Positions 26,397 to 34,721 of a DNA stretch of 64,000 bases are shown piece by piece; positions within the stretch are counted from its first letter, which is position 1; each line of letters starts with the position of its first letter. The notes below the pieces were generated by a model, which saw only the letters and a list, made by a program, of their open reading frames with translations, made no database searches and was not told where the DNA came from. Source of the DNA: Streptomyces pacificus (GTDB lineage Bacteria > Actinomycetota > Actinomycetes > Streptomycetales > Streptomycetaceae). The stretch covers positions 62,001-126,000 of the forward strand of contig NZ_BLLG01000012.1 of NCBI RefSeq assembly GCF_011766325.1, read 5' to 3'. Position numbers and translations under genes: made by a program.

Positions 26397-27320
26397 TCAC
26401 TCCAGCTGGGACTTCACCTGCGAGGAGATGAGTTCCAGATGGTCGAGGTCGTGCAGGTCGAGGACCTGGAGGTAAACGCGGGAGGAGCCCGCGGCGGCGT
26501 ACCGGCCGAGCTTGTCGACGACCTCGGCGGGCGAGCCGGCCAGGCCGTGGGACTTCAGCTCGCCGACCTCGCGGCCGATGGCGGCGGCGCGGCGGGAGAC
26601 CTCCGCGTCGTCCCTGCCCACACAGACCACGAGCGCGTTGGAGTACACGAGGTCGCCAGACGGACGCCCGACCGCCTCGGCGGCCGCGCGGACACGGCCG
26701 AACTGGCGCTCCGTGTCCTCCGGTGAGGCGAAGGGGATGTTGAACTCGTCGGCGTAGCGCGCCGCCAGCCGCGGGGTGCGGGTGGCGCCATGACCGCCGA
26801 TGAGTACCGGAAGCCTTCGCTGGGCGGGCTTGGGCAGCGCCGGGGAGTCCTGCAGCCGGTAGTACCGCCCGTCATGGCTGAAGGTCTTGCCGGTTTCCGT
26901 GCCCCACAGGCCCGTGAGGATCGCGAGTTGCTCCTCCAGGCGGGCGAGCCTCTCCTCGGGGAAGGGGATGCCGTAGGCCCGGTGCTCCTCCTCGAACCAG
27001 CCCGCGCCGAGTCCGAGCTCGATTCGGCCGCCGGACATCTGATCGACCTGTGCGACCTGGATGGCGAGCACACCCGGCAGCCGGAAGGTGCCGGCCGTCA
27101 TCAGTGTGCCGAGCCTGATCCGCTGGGTCTCGCGGGCGAGCCCGGCCAGCGTGATCCAGGCGTCGGTGGGACCGGGCAGGCCGTCCCCCGGCCCCATGCT
27201 GAGGTAGTGGTCCGAGCGGAAGAAGGCGTCGAAGCCGAGGTCCTCGGTGGCTCTGGCCACGGTGAGCAGGGTGTCGTAGGTGGCGCCCTGCTGGGGTTCG
27301 GTGAAGATGCGAAGGTCCAT
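26397..27320 (-). CDS. LLM-class (luciferase-like) F420/FMN-dependent oxidoreductase
   Basis: A 307-residue TIM-barrel flavin/F420 oxidoreductase. Family marks are FRSDHYLSMG near the N-terminus, IRLGTLMTAGTFRLPGVLA, and GGRIELGLGAGWFEEEHRAYGIPFP. Actinobacterial members of this group mostly use F420. I chose ATG at 27320 (MDLRIFTEPQQ) directly after GGAGGA; the open frame extends upstream through the repeat array at 27339-27435, which would give a meaningless repetitive N-terminus. Substrate unknown. Confidence 0.88.
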   Translation of the reverse strand: MDLRIFTEPQQGATYDTLLTVARATEDLGFDAFFRSDHYLSMGPGDGLPGPTDAWITLAGLARETQRIRLGTLMTAGTFRLPGVLAIQVAQVDQMSGGRIELGLGAGWFEEEHRAYGIPFPEERLARLEEQLAILTGLWGTETGKTFSHDGRYYRLQDSPALPKPAQRRLPVLIGGHGATRTPRLAARYADEFNIPFASPEDTERQFGRVRAAAEAVGRPSGDLVYSNALVVCVGRDDAEVSRRAAAIGREVGELKSHGLAGSPAEVVDKLGRYAAAGSSRVYLQVLDLHDLDHLELISSQVKSQLE

Positions 27321-27338
27321 TCCTCCATCCTGCACCGT

Positions 27339-27435
27339 GGTTGACGGCTCAACCCACCGCGCCGTGGTTGACGGCTCAACCCACCGCACCGTGGTTGACC
27401 GCTCAACCCACCGCACCGTGGTTGACCGCTCAACC
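27339..27435. repeat. Four tandem 27-bp repeats, each holding a palindrome
   Basis: GGTTGA-cSgc-TCAACC (6-bp perfect arms, 4-nt spacer) occurs at 27339-27354, 27366-27381, 27393-27408 and 27420-27435, with an exact 27-bp period. The array ends 19 nt before the LLM oxidoreductase ATG (minus strand). It is either a multi-site operator or a 27-bp minisatellite; the embedded palindromes favour protein or RNA structure. Confidence 0.85.
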
Positions 27436-27638
27436 CACCGCGCCGGGTACGGGCTCCGCCCCACCGGTCGCTGCGTGCGCGGTCACACGTCGCGGCCGCG
27501 GAGCGCGATGGAGCAGACGAGGGACCGGGCCGCACACGGGCCCCAGCCCCGTGGGGAGTGGAGGGCCGGCGGAGCGGGTACGCCGCCCCTGCACGCGGCA
27601 CGGCGGCCCTTCGGCGGAGTGAGCCGCGTTCCTCCTGC

Positions 27639-28196
27639 TCAGGGAGGGCTCGCCGTCCACTCCGCCGCGTCCGGGCTGCGGGCGGTGCTCTCACGGCCGA
27701 AGACCTCACCGGCTTCCCACCGCCGTTCGCAGTCTCTTCGGCGCTCCCGGTCGCGCTCGCACAGGGTGAGGCGGTGGAGCATGACGCGGACGTGGTCGCT
27801 GGACTCGTCCGCGGCATCGATCGCCTCGATGCACTGCCAGTAGAGGCCTTCCTCGTCTGTGGCACAGGCGACGCCGACGAGCGCGATACCGACCTCGCCG
27901 AGCAAGGCCCCCAGCGCGTCCAACGACCGCCAGGGATTGCCCACTTCCGTGAGCTGCATGGCTCTCGGGCCACCGAAGCGCAGCGCGGCCGGCTCTGCGA
28001 GTATGCCGGCCCGGCCACTCGCCTCGCTCAGCCCGCGCGCCTCGCCTCTCAGCTCCAGGGGCCCGCTCACCGCGAGCCGGCCTCCGATCGCCTGGGCGAG
28101 GGCCTGTGCCTGCCAGGCCTCCGCCACGATGTCGAACGCCACGCGGCACTCCGCGAGTGCGCGCCTGCCGATCGCCACGAGTCGTTCCGCATCCAT
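27639..28196 (-). CDS. Conserved Streptomyces hypothetical protein, DUF6099-like
   Basis: A 185-residue soluble helical protein (MDAERLVAIGRRALAECRVA, IVAEAWQAQALAQAIGGRLA) of the kind annotated as DUF6099 in Streptomyces. No catalytic motif, signal peptide or membrane segment. The tail after about residue 150 is rich in Arg/Glu (CERDRERRRDCERRWEAGE) and looks like a charged helix. It is monocistronic between the LLM gene and the mazG-like gene. Function unknown; the family assignment is from recollection of its N-terminal pattern. Confidence 0.65.
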   Translation of the reverse strand: MDAERLVAIGRRALAECRVAFDIVAEAWQAQALAQAIGGRLAVSGPLELRGEARGLSEASGRAGILAEPAALRFGGPRAMQLTEVGNPWRSLDALGALLGEVGIALVGVACATDEEGLYWQCIEAIDAADESSDHVRVMLHRLTLCERDRERRRDCERRWEAGEVFGRESTARSPDAAEWTASPP

Positions 28197-28320
28197 GGAC
28201 GCCGCCCCCGTTCGTACGACTTTCTGCTCACTGAGTCACTACCCAGAGTGAATGAGCTCCAGACGAAAAGCCAGGGGAATTCGGAAATCTGTGGACAGGT
28301 GGCCGCTTGGGGAAAGATCA

Positions 28321-28338
28321 GTCACTCCGGAGAGTGAC
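28321..28338 (-). terminator. Short hairpin at the end of the mazG-like gene
   Basis: GTCACTC-cgga-GAGTGAC: 7-bp perfect stem overlapping the stop codon at 28322-28324. Followed on the minus strand by an AT-richer stretch (about 28200-28320) with no gene. Confidence 0.4.
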
Positions 28339-28729
28339 GATCGGGCGCTGAAGGGACGTCGGACGCACGTTCAGCGGGCGGGAAGCGGAGCTCGTTGCGG
28401 TCGATCTTGTCCGAGAGCGCCCGGAGCACGTCGACCCCGGCCACCTCGCAGAACTGGAGCAGATACGCGAGCACATCCGCGACCTCGTCGGCCACCCGCT
28501 GCGCCTGGTGCGGGTCGTCCATCACCCGCGCCGACTCCTCGGGCGTCAGCCACTGGAAGATCTCCACGAGTTCGGCCGCCTCGACCGTCAAGGCCACGGC
28601 GAGGTTCTTCGGTGTGTGGTACCGCTGCCACTTCCGCGCCGCGGCGAACTCCGCCAGTCTGCGCTGCAGCGCCCGCACGTCCGGTTCCGCCACGGCACCG
28701 GGCTGCCTCCGAAGGCGCTTCCTACGCAT
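28322..28729 (-). CDS. MazG-like NTP pyrophosphohydrolase
   Basis: A 135-residue all-alpha NTP pyrophosphatase of the MazG/RS21-C6 type that hydrolyses (modified) NTPs to NMP and PPi. Metal ligands are E50 and E53 in VEAAELVEIFQWL and E82/D85 in DEVADVLAYLLQFC. ATG at 28729 lies inside the end of the SepF-like gene (8-nt overlap), so the two are co-translated. A GTG 12 codons in (VAEPDVRALQ) is an alternative start. It probably cleans the nucleotide pool; the link to a division protein is positional only. Confidence 0.87.
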   Translation of the reverse strand: MRRKRLRRQPGAVAEPDVRALQRRLAEFAAARKWQRYHTPKNLAVALTVEAAELVEIFQWLTPEESARVMDDPHQAQRVADEVADVLAYLLQFCEVAGVDVLRALSDKIDRNELRFPPAERASDVPSAPDRHSPE

Positions 28730-29135
28730 GGGGGACGGCGGTCGCCGCGAGGCCGTCGACCTCCGTGCCGACGGGCGCCAGCAGGAACACGTTGCGGTCC
28801 ACACGGTGCATCCCGCAGCCGAGCCCGAAGACCACCCCGCTGCTGAAGTCGAGGATGCGCTTGGCGACTTCGGCGTCCGCGCTCGTGAGGTCGAGCAGCA
28901 CCGGAACCCGGGCGACGAGGTACTCGGCGACCTCGCGGGCGTCGGCGAAGACCTGCACGCGCAGCACGACCATCCGCCGCTGCTCCGCCTCGGCGGCGGA
29001 CGCGGCGAGGCCGTCCCGGGGGATCGTGTGGTGATCCACGCGTGACGGCCACTCGTCGCGGCCCCGCAGCGGCACGACCTGGGCCAGGCCCTCCCACTGC
29101 TCGTCGGTGACGTCGAACCTCTCATACCTGCTCAT
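28722..29135 (-). CDS. SepF-like cell-division protein
   Basis: A 137-residue protein with the SepF core fold: VVLRVQVFADAREVAEYLVA, VPVLLDLTSADAEVAKRILDF, FSSGVVFGLGCGMHRV and the terminal strand NVFLLAP. SepF anchors FtsZ to the membrane. This copy differs from canonical SepF, which lies in the dcw cluster; Streptomyces have two extra SepF-like paralogues (SflA/SflB) reported to influence FtsZ/DivIVA placement, and synteny with the aconitase/arc region suggests this is the one near SCO5967. ATG at 29135. It overlaps mazG by 8 nt. Confidence 0.85.
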   Translation of the reverse strand: MSRYERFDVTDEQWEGLAQVVPLRGRDEWPSRVDHHTIPRDGLAASAAEAEQRRMVVLRVQVFADAREVAEYLVARVPVLLDLTSADAEVAKRILDFSSGVVFGLGCGMHRVDRNVFLLAPVGTEVDGLAATAVPHA

Positions 29136-29410
29136 GCAACCATCTTCGCGCCCCTCACCCGTTCGGCCCAACAGCGACACGGGCGAGTCGCACCCGGCCC
29201 GGGGAGAGCGGCGCCCGGTCCCGGGGGAGCCGGCCGTGCGGCGCGAACCGGGTGGGCGCCTGAGGGACAGGGCCGTGCGGCGCCGGCGCCGTGCGGCTGC
29301 ACGGATCGGGGCGCGGGGGGACGATGGAGAGCGCGAGCGCCCAGGTTTCCGGCGGGGCGGGCATGACCTGTGCACAAGCCCTGTGACGGTGTCGGGAGGA
29401 GCGGCTGCGG

Positions 29411-31486
29411 ATGGGTGGCACCGAAGCGTTCCCCGGTGACCTGGTACCGGGCACGGAGGCCGGCCCCGCCCCACCCGGCGGGCTGCTCGACGTGCTCGGC
29501 CTGGCGCCGGTGGTGCTGGACGCGGAGGGGCGGATCACCCTGTGGAGCCGTCAGGCCGAGGAACTCCTGGGCTACACCGCTCAGGAGGCGCTGGGGCAGC
29601 ACGCCCTGCGGCTGCTGGTCGCGCAGGAGCACTTCGTGACCGTCCTCGATCTGTTCTCCACCGTGATGGAGAGCGGGGAGAACTGGGCCGGGGTGTTCCC
29701 GGTCAGGCACAAGGGCGGCGCGGTCCGGATGCTGGAGTTCCGCAATATGCGGCTCCAGGACCGGGAGGGCGGCTTCTACGCCCTGGGGCTGTCCACCAGC
29801 CAGGAGACCCTGCGCCAGGTGGAGCGGGACCTGGCGCTGTCGGTGCGGCTGGTGGACCAGTCGCCGATCGGCCTCGCCGTGCTCGACCCCGATCTGCGTT
29901 GTGTGACGGTCAACCCGGCGCTTGCGGCCGTCAGCGGGCTTCCGGCGGAGCAGCATGCGCGGCGCCGGGTGAGCGAGACCCTGCCGTTCCTGGACGCCGC
30001 CCGCCTCGAGACCGCCGTGCTCCGGGTGCTGGAGACCGGCACACCCGTGGTGGACCGCCAGGTGCTGGGGCGTACGCCGTTCGACCAGGACACCGAGCAC
30101 GCCTGGTCGGTGTCCCTGTACCGGCTGGAGGACCCCGGCGGCCGCGTCCTCGGCGTCGCGGTGTCCGTGGTGGATGTGACGGACCGTCACCAGGCCGCCA
30201 GGGAGGCGGAGCGGGCGCGGCACCGGCTCGCCCTGGTCGCCGACGCGTCGATGCGGATCGGCACCACCCTGGACCTGTGGCAGACAGCCCGGGAACTGGC
30301 CGACGTGGCGGTGCCGGAGCTCGCCGACATCGCCGCGGTGGACGTGCTGGACTCGGCGGTCGAGGGACGGCGTGAGGCGGTGCCGGCCGACGGCACGGCG
30401 CTGTTCCGCGCACTCGCCGTGTCGGCGGCGCACCCGACCGTCGCGGTGCGGGCGGCCGACCCGCCGGGCGAGCTCACCCGCTACGACGCCGACCGGCTGG
30501 TCACCCGGTGCGTACGGACGGGCGAGCCGATCGTGGTGCCGCACGTGGCGAGCGAGGACCTGCCGCGGATCGGGCGGGACGCGACCGCGTCGGTGCTGCT
30601 GGCCGCGGCAGGGGTGCACTCATACCTGGCCGTGCCGCTGATCGCCCGGGGGGAGGTGCTGGGTGCGCTCGACCTCAAGCGTTTCCGCAACCCGATGCCG
30701 TTCGACTCCGACGACGTGCTGATGGCCGGGGAACTGGCGAGCCGGGCGGCGGTGTGCATCGACAACGCCCGCTGGTACCAGCAGCAGCGCGACACCGCGC
30801 TGGCCCTCCAGCGCAGTCTGCTGCCGCGGCATCCGCCGAGCCTGGTCGGGCTGGAGGTGGCCTCCCGGTACCAGCCCGCGGGAGCGGTCAGCGAGGTCGG
30901 CGGCGACTGGTTCGACATCCTCCCCCTCGGCGGCGGCGAGACCGCGCTGGTGGTGGGCGATGTGATGGGCAGCGGGATCAACGCGGCAACGGCTATGGGG
31001 CGGCTGCGGACCGCCACCCAGACCCTCGCCTCCCTGGGCCTCGGCCCCGAGGAGGTGCTGCGGCACCTGGACTCGATCACCGCCGGGCTGGAGCCGTACA
31101 TCGCGACATGCCTGTACGCGCTGTACGACCCGCACCGGGGCAGGGTGTGCGTCTCCACGGCCGGGCATCTGCCGCCGGTGCTGATGCGGCCCGGTGAGGC
31201 GCCCGTGCTGCTCGACCTGCCGACCGGGGTGCCGCTGGGTGTCGGCGGGGTGGAGTTCCGCTCGGTCGACTTCGCCCTGAGCCCGGGGGACACGCTCGTG
31301 CTCTACACCGACGGCCTGGTGGAGACCCGCGACCAGGACATCGACGCCCGGCTGCATGTGCTGCTCACGCTGACGGCGGGGCCGGCCGTGGGACTGGAGG
31401 AGACCTGCGACCGCCTGCTGGGCTCCCTGCGGCGGGGCACGGTGGAGGACGACGTGGCGCTGCTCATCGCACGCGTGCGGGAGTGA
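29411..31486 (+). CDS. PAS-PAS-GAF-SpoIIE (PP2C) protein phosphatase
   Basis: A 691-residue cytosolic sensor phosphatase. Two PAS domains (about 25-135 and 150-260; LLGYTAQEALGQHALRLL and VDQSPIGLAVLDPDLRCVTV), a GAF domain (about 285-455) and a C-terminal PP2C/SpoIIE phosphatase (about 480-690) with metal-site motifs VGGDWFDILPLGG, LVVGDVMGSGINAATAMG and LVLYTDGLVETRD. Such enzymes dephosphorylate anti-anti-sigma factors in partner-switching circuits. There is no fused HATPase kinase. ATG at 29411 follows GGGAGGAG at 10 nt. No sigma factor or anti-sigma gene lies adjacent, so the partner is elsewhere. Confidence 0.92.
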   Translation: MGGTEAFPGDLVPGTEAGPAPPGGLLDVLGLAPVVLDAEGRITLWSRQAEELLGYTAQEALGQHALRLLVAQEHFVTVLDLFSTVMESGENWAGVFPVRHKGGAVRMLEFRNMRLQDREGGFYALGLSTSQETLRQVERDLALSVRLVDQSPIGLAVLDPDLRCVTVNPALAAVSGLPAEQHARRRVSETLPFLDAARLETAVLRVLETGTPVVDRQVLGRTPFDQDTEHAWSVSLYRLEDPGGRVLGVAVSVVDVTDRHQAAREAERARHRLALVADASMRIGTTLDLWQTARELADVAVPELADIAAVDVLDSAVEGRREAVPADGTALFRALAVSAAHPTVAVRAADPPGELTRYDADRLVTRCVRTGEPIVVPHVASEDLPRIGRDATASVLLAAAGVHSYLAVPLIARGEVLGALDLKRFRNPMPFDSDDVLMAGELASRAAVCIDNARWYQQQRDTALALQRSLLPRHPPSLVGLEVASRYQPAGAVSEVGGDWFDILPLGGGETALVVGDVMGSGINAATAMGRLRTATQTLASLGLGPEEVLRHLDSITAGLEPYIATCLYALYDPHRGRVCVSTAGHLPPVLMRPGEAPVLLDLPTGVPLGVGGVEFRSVDFALSPGDTLVLYTDGLVETRDQDIDARLHVLLTLTAGPAVGLEETCDRLLGSLRRGTVEDDVALLIARVRE

Positions 31487-31602
31487 GCTCGCCGACGTCC
31501 GCGGCGCGTTCGGGCTGGGCGGGAGGGGCACAGCTGTCGACGGGGGTCGTCGTCGTGATCGTGTTCCTTCCGGTCGGTTCTTGGTGTGGGCGGCGGGTTG
31601 CG

Positions 31603-31745
31603 GGCCAGGCAGGGCGGCCTTGCGTCGGGGCAGTACCCCGGTCGCCACGACTGCCGCGAGTACGAAGAGGCCGGCGGCGGCGGCCAGGCCCAGGGCGTAG
31701 CCGTCGTTGTGGCCTTCTCGCCATCCGCTGACGAGTGCGGGCGGG
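31603..31745 (-). pseudogene. C-terminal scrap of an MFS transporter
   Basis: One minus frame reads SGWREGHNDGYALGLAAAAG, then LFVLAAVVATGVLPRRKAAL, the last transmembrane helix and tail of a DHA2-type drug exporter. Upstream the frame has no further transporter sequence and runs into the ALDH relic, so only the last ~45 codons remain. Confidence 0.6.
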
Positions 31746-31815
31746 CACGGGCCCCGGGCCTGCGCGAGTGCGGGCAGGCAGCAGTAGCGGGCCGCGGAAC
31801 GCCACGACGGGCCCG

Positions 31816-32562
31816 CTACCGCTGGATGGTCCCCGGGGTGATCGTCACGCGCTCGCACCGGGTGAAGTCGTCCATCGCCGACGCCTCCCGGGCGGCGCCG
31901 CCGAGGGCGCACGGCACATCGGCGGTGGCGACCAGATACCGGGCACCCGCGCCGTCCACCTCCGCGAAACCGTTCACGACGCCGCGCGGCAGCGACTCGG
32001 TCTCGGAGAAGACCCCGAAGACCAGGGCGTTGACGCGGGCCGTCTGCCCCGGCATCCGCACCACACTGGTCGTACCGGCCGCCAGGGCCGGGGCAAGGGA
32101 GCAGACGAGCAGGACGGCCGGGGACCGGCGCGGCACGATGATCCCCGCCACCCCGCGGGGGCGCCGCAGGACGAGGGAGCACTGCCCCGGGGCGGCCTCA
32201 AGCGCGCGGCCGTGCTCACTGCGGACGAGGGAGGCGAAGTACCGCAGCCTCGACGGCACCGTCTCCGCCTCGAAGCGCGCGCGCCGCCTGCTGCCGTCCA
32301 CCTGGGCCAGTGCCTCGGTCAGCTTCCCCTGGCGCGCGGCGAACAGGTCCGCCATCTCGTGCAGGGTCCTGGCGCGCAGATGCCGGTCGTCCTTCCAGCG
32401 CGTCTCGCCGAAGGCCCGCCGGGCCGCCGCGAGCGCCCGTGCCGCCATCTCGCGCCCGTCCGCCTCCCGCTCCCCCGGTGCCGGACGGGCTTCGGCACCA
32501 TCCCGGGCTCCCGGGCCGACCCAGGCGCCGTCGATCCAGTGCAACGCGGTCCCAGTGGTCAT
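31816..32562 (-). pseudogene. Aldehyde dehydrogenase with the catalytic core deleted
   Basis: The 248-codon frame begins like an aldehyde dehydrogenase (WIDGAWVGPG; ARALAAARRAFGETRWKDD; RPRGVAGIIVPRRSPAVLLV; LPRGVVNGFAEVDG) and then jumps to a typical ALDH C-terminus (ASAMDDFTRCERVTITPGT). About 200-250 residues carrying the catalytic Cys and the Glu are missing, with the frame preserved. It is therefore an internally deleted gene that could still be translated but cannot be active. It directly precedes the MFS scrap on the same strand. Confidence 0.7.
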
Positions 32563-33177
32563 GGCTCACTCCCAGCTTCGTCCGGAGCGATGAGTGAACG
32601 GACACGCCGTTGTCCGGTGCAGTGCCGGTCCGACATGGCCGCCGTACCGGACGGCGCCGGGCGCGCTGTGCCGCAGCCGCACCCCGGTCCGCATCGGCCG
32701 CCTCCGCGACGCCGCCGGTGTACCCGAGTGGCAGATCCGTCTCGTGCAAGAACGCTGATCGGTCTCGTGGTGGGGTCGCTCGGACTTCCATGGCGCCCGT
32801 GGCGCCCGCTCAGCCGGTCCGGGGATGCGGGGATCTGGGGATCTGGGGATCTGGGGATGTCCGGCTGATCTGGGAAAATCGCCGCATCGCCTGCACGCCG
32901 GGGGTTCCGGCGGTCGCCGCCGGCTCACCGGCGGGGGCCCTTGCCATGGGCCGTTGCACCATGCTGCCGCCCCCGGGGGAGGTGCGCAACGCGGGGGGCG
33001 CGACGCCCGGGGTACCAGGGCCCCCGCTGCCCTGCCGTACACCGCGCCCCGGCGCGACGGCTCCTGTCGCCCGCCGATCCGCCCGGGACCTGCCGCCCGG
33101 CGATCCGGGCCGTACGACTGCCCCGGGGGCCCCGGGCGGTACGTGCGGCCCGCCGCGAGGCCCCCGCGGAGCGTGGA
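32563..33177. other. 615-nt gene-free interval with an 8-bp repeat
   Basis: No frame on either strand shows a recognisable protein. It contains ATCTGGGG in three or more tandem copies (about 32831-32856) and several GC-rich stem-loops, for example around 33120-33170. It separates the decayed ALDH gene from the amylase inhibitor gene. Confidence 0.6.
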
Positions 33178-33525
33178 TCACATCGGTGGCTCGCACAGCC
33201 GGACCCGCAGGACTCCGTTGCCGCCGGGGCCGTACCCGGGGAAGGTGACCGTCGCACCCGGCTGCGCCTCACGGCAGGGCACCGCGGTGCCGTCGGTGTA
33301 CTCCACCGTCAACCGGTACGCGGTGTCGCAGGCGTTGGTGACGTGGGTGTAGCGCCAGGTCGCCGCGTACTGGACGCACCCGGGCGCCGACTCGCCTCCC
33401 CCGGCCGCCGGTGCCGCAACGGCCTCACCCGCAGAACCTGCCGCACCCGCAGTGCCCGCCGTGGACAACACCGCCAGCGCCGTCATCGCTGCTGCACCGA
33501 CTACTGAAGCGGATATCCGCCACAT
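33178..33525 (-). CDS. Secreted proteinaceous alpha-amylase inhibitor, tendamistat family
   Basis: A 115-residue precursor with a Sec signal peptide (MWRISASVVGAAAMTALAVL, cleaved near residues 25-35) and a small mature domain. Four cysteines at 50, 66, 84 and 111 match the tendamistat spacing (16, 18 and 27 residues apart, against 16, 18 and 28). The inhibitory W-R-Y triad is present at 57-59 in the same place between the first two cysteines. Tendamistat-type proteins block alpha-amylases from animals and some microbes by inserting this loop into the active site. ATG at 33525 follows GAGGAG by 5 nt. It stands alone. Assignment rests on the motif and cysteine pattern. Confidence 0.85.
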   Translation of the reverse strand: MWRISASVVGAAAMTALAVLSTAGTAGAAGSAGEAVAAPAAGGGESAPGCVQYAATWRYTHVTNACDTAYRLTVEYTDGTAVPCREAQPGATVTFPGYGPGGNGVLRVRLCEPPM

Positions 33526-33821
33526 CGAAACTCCTCATTCAGAAGTTGAATGCACGGAAACAGTCTGCCCGAGCAGTCCAGGGGATCGTTGGGATTCGGC
33601 CAGCCCTGAAGGTTCAGTTCATGAACTGTTCGGATGTGTCTCCCCCAGCCGTCACCCCGCCGAACCCGCCCCCGCCGCACGCCGGCCGGCGTTCCCGGGC
33701 ACACCCGGCCGAGCAGTCCTTGCAGCCCCGGGCCGGGCCCTGCGGGGTTCCTTCCTCGCAGGGCCCGGCCCGGTCGCAACCCAGGTGCTCCCCGGCGGCG
33801 TTCCGGCCTCCGCAGGTGCCG
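33526..33821. other. 296-nt intergenic region, no gene seen
   Basis: Upstream of the amylase inhibitor there is a relatively AT-rich patch (about 33526-33630, including attcagaagttgaatgc) that probably holds its promoter. The remainder is GC-rich with no recognisable frame. Confidence 0.5.
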
Positions 33822-34715
33822 TCAGCGGGAGCGGCCCGCCGCGGGCGGGGGGACGGCTTCCGCGGCGCGCGGGCGCCGGGTCCGCCGCAGCCGGGCCAGC
33901 GCCACCGCCGTGACCAGCAGGGCGGCGAACAGGGCGGCGACCCCGGCATAGCCCACGGCGCCGAGTGCGTCGGCGAGGGTGCGCTGGAGGGCGCCCGCGG
34001 CGTCGACGACCGGATCCCGGGTGGCGGGGTCGCGCTGGACGCGGATCTCGTACCAGCCGTAGTACGCCACGTACGCGCCCACCAGCAGGAGCAGCCCGCC
34101 GCCGAGGCGGGGGGCTGCGGCACCGAGACGGCGCAGGCGCGTGACGGCGGTGGTGCGGGTGAGGGCGACGGTCAGGGAGGCGGCCCCGACGATCAGGCCC
34201 ATGCCGGCGGCGTAGGCGATGAAGAGGGCGGCGCCCTCACCGGTGGACCCGGTGCGGACCGCGGACACCACGATCGCGAGGAACGGGGCGATGGTGCAGC
34301 CCAGGGAGGCTGCCGCGTACGCCATCCCGAACAGCGCCATGGAGGGGACGGAACGGGTGAGACCGGGCGCCCGGCGGACCTTCGGTGCCGGGGAGGGCAG
34401 TCGGCGGCCGGCGAGCAGCCAGGCCCCGGCGCCCGCCATAAGCAGTCCGAAAACGATGGTGAACCAGGGCAGATGACGCTGCACCTGGCCCGCTACGGGC
34501 TGCACGGCCAGGCCGAAGATCCCGAAGAGCGCCGCGAATCCGGCGGTCATGGCGGCGGTCGCGGTCAGGGCGCGGCCGACGGCGACGGTGCGGCTGGGGG
34601 TGTCGTCGCCGAGGACGAGGAGGGACAGATAGGCCGGAAGCAGGGCGAAGCCGCAGGGGTTGACGGCGGCGAGCATGCCCGCGGTGAGCGCGAGGGCGAT
34701 CGGCAGATCCGACAT
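33822..34715 (-). CDS. ccdA: CcdA/DsbD-like thiol-disulfide transmembrane transporter
   Basis: A 297-residue polytopic membrane protein, about six to eight helices. The two functional cysteines of CcdA are present: C21 in the first helix (NPCGFALLPAYL) and C140 (GCTIAPFLAIV). CcdA moves reducing equivalents from cytosolic thioredoxin to extracytoplasmic thioredoxin-like proteins. It starts 6 nt after the stop of the TlpA-like lipoprotein gene, so the two form an operon and likely a redox pair. The C-terminal ~60 residues carry an extra loop and helix beyond minimal CcdA. Confidence 0.9.
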   Translation of the reverse strand: MSDLPIALALTAGMLAAVNPCGFALLPAYLSLLVLGDDTPSRTVAVGRALTATAAMTAGFAALFGIFGLAVQPVAGQVQRHLPWFTIVFGLLMAGAGAWLLAGRRLPSPAPKVRRAPGLTRSVPSMALFGMAYAAASLGCTIAPFLAIVVSAVRTGSTGEGAALFIAYAAGMGLIVGAASLTVALTRTTAVTRLRRLGAAAPRLGGGLLLLVGAYVAYYGWYEIRVQRDPATRDPVVDAAGALQRTLADALGAVGYAGVAALFAALLVTAVALARLRRTRRPRAAEAVPPPAAGRSR

Positions 34716-34721
34716 CGGGGT

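Noticed and set aside
27339..27435. CRISPR array
   Set aside because: Four 27-bp units are directly adjacent with no unique spacers, and no cas genes exist in the window.
27320..27464. Longer N-terminus for the LLM oxidoreductase
   Set aside because: It would be encoded by the palindromic repeats; the ATG at 27320 has GGAGGA directly upstream and fits the family.
27341..27622. Repetitive open frames over the 27-bp array
   Set aside because: 27 bp is a multiple of three, so every frame is open through the array; no homology outside it.
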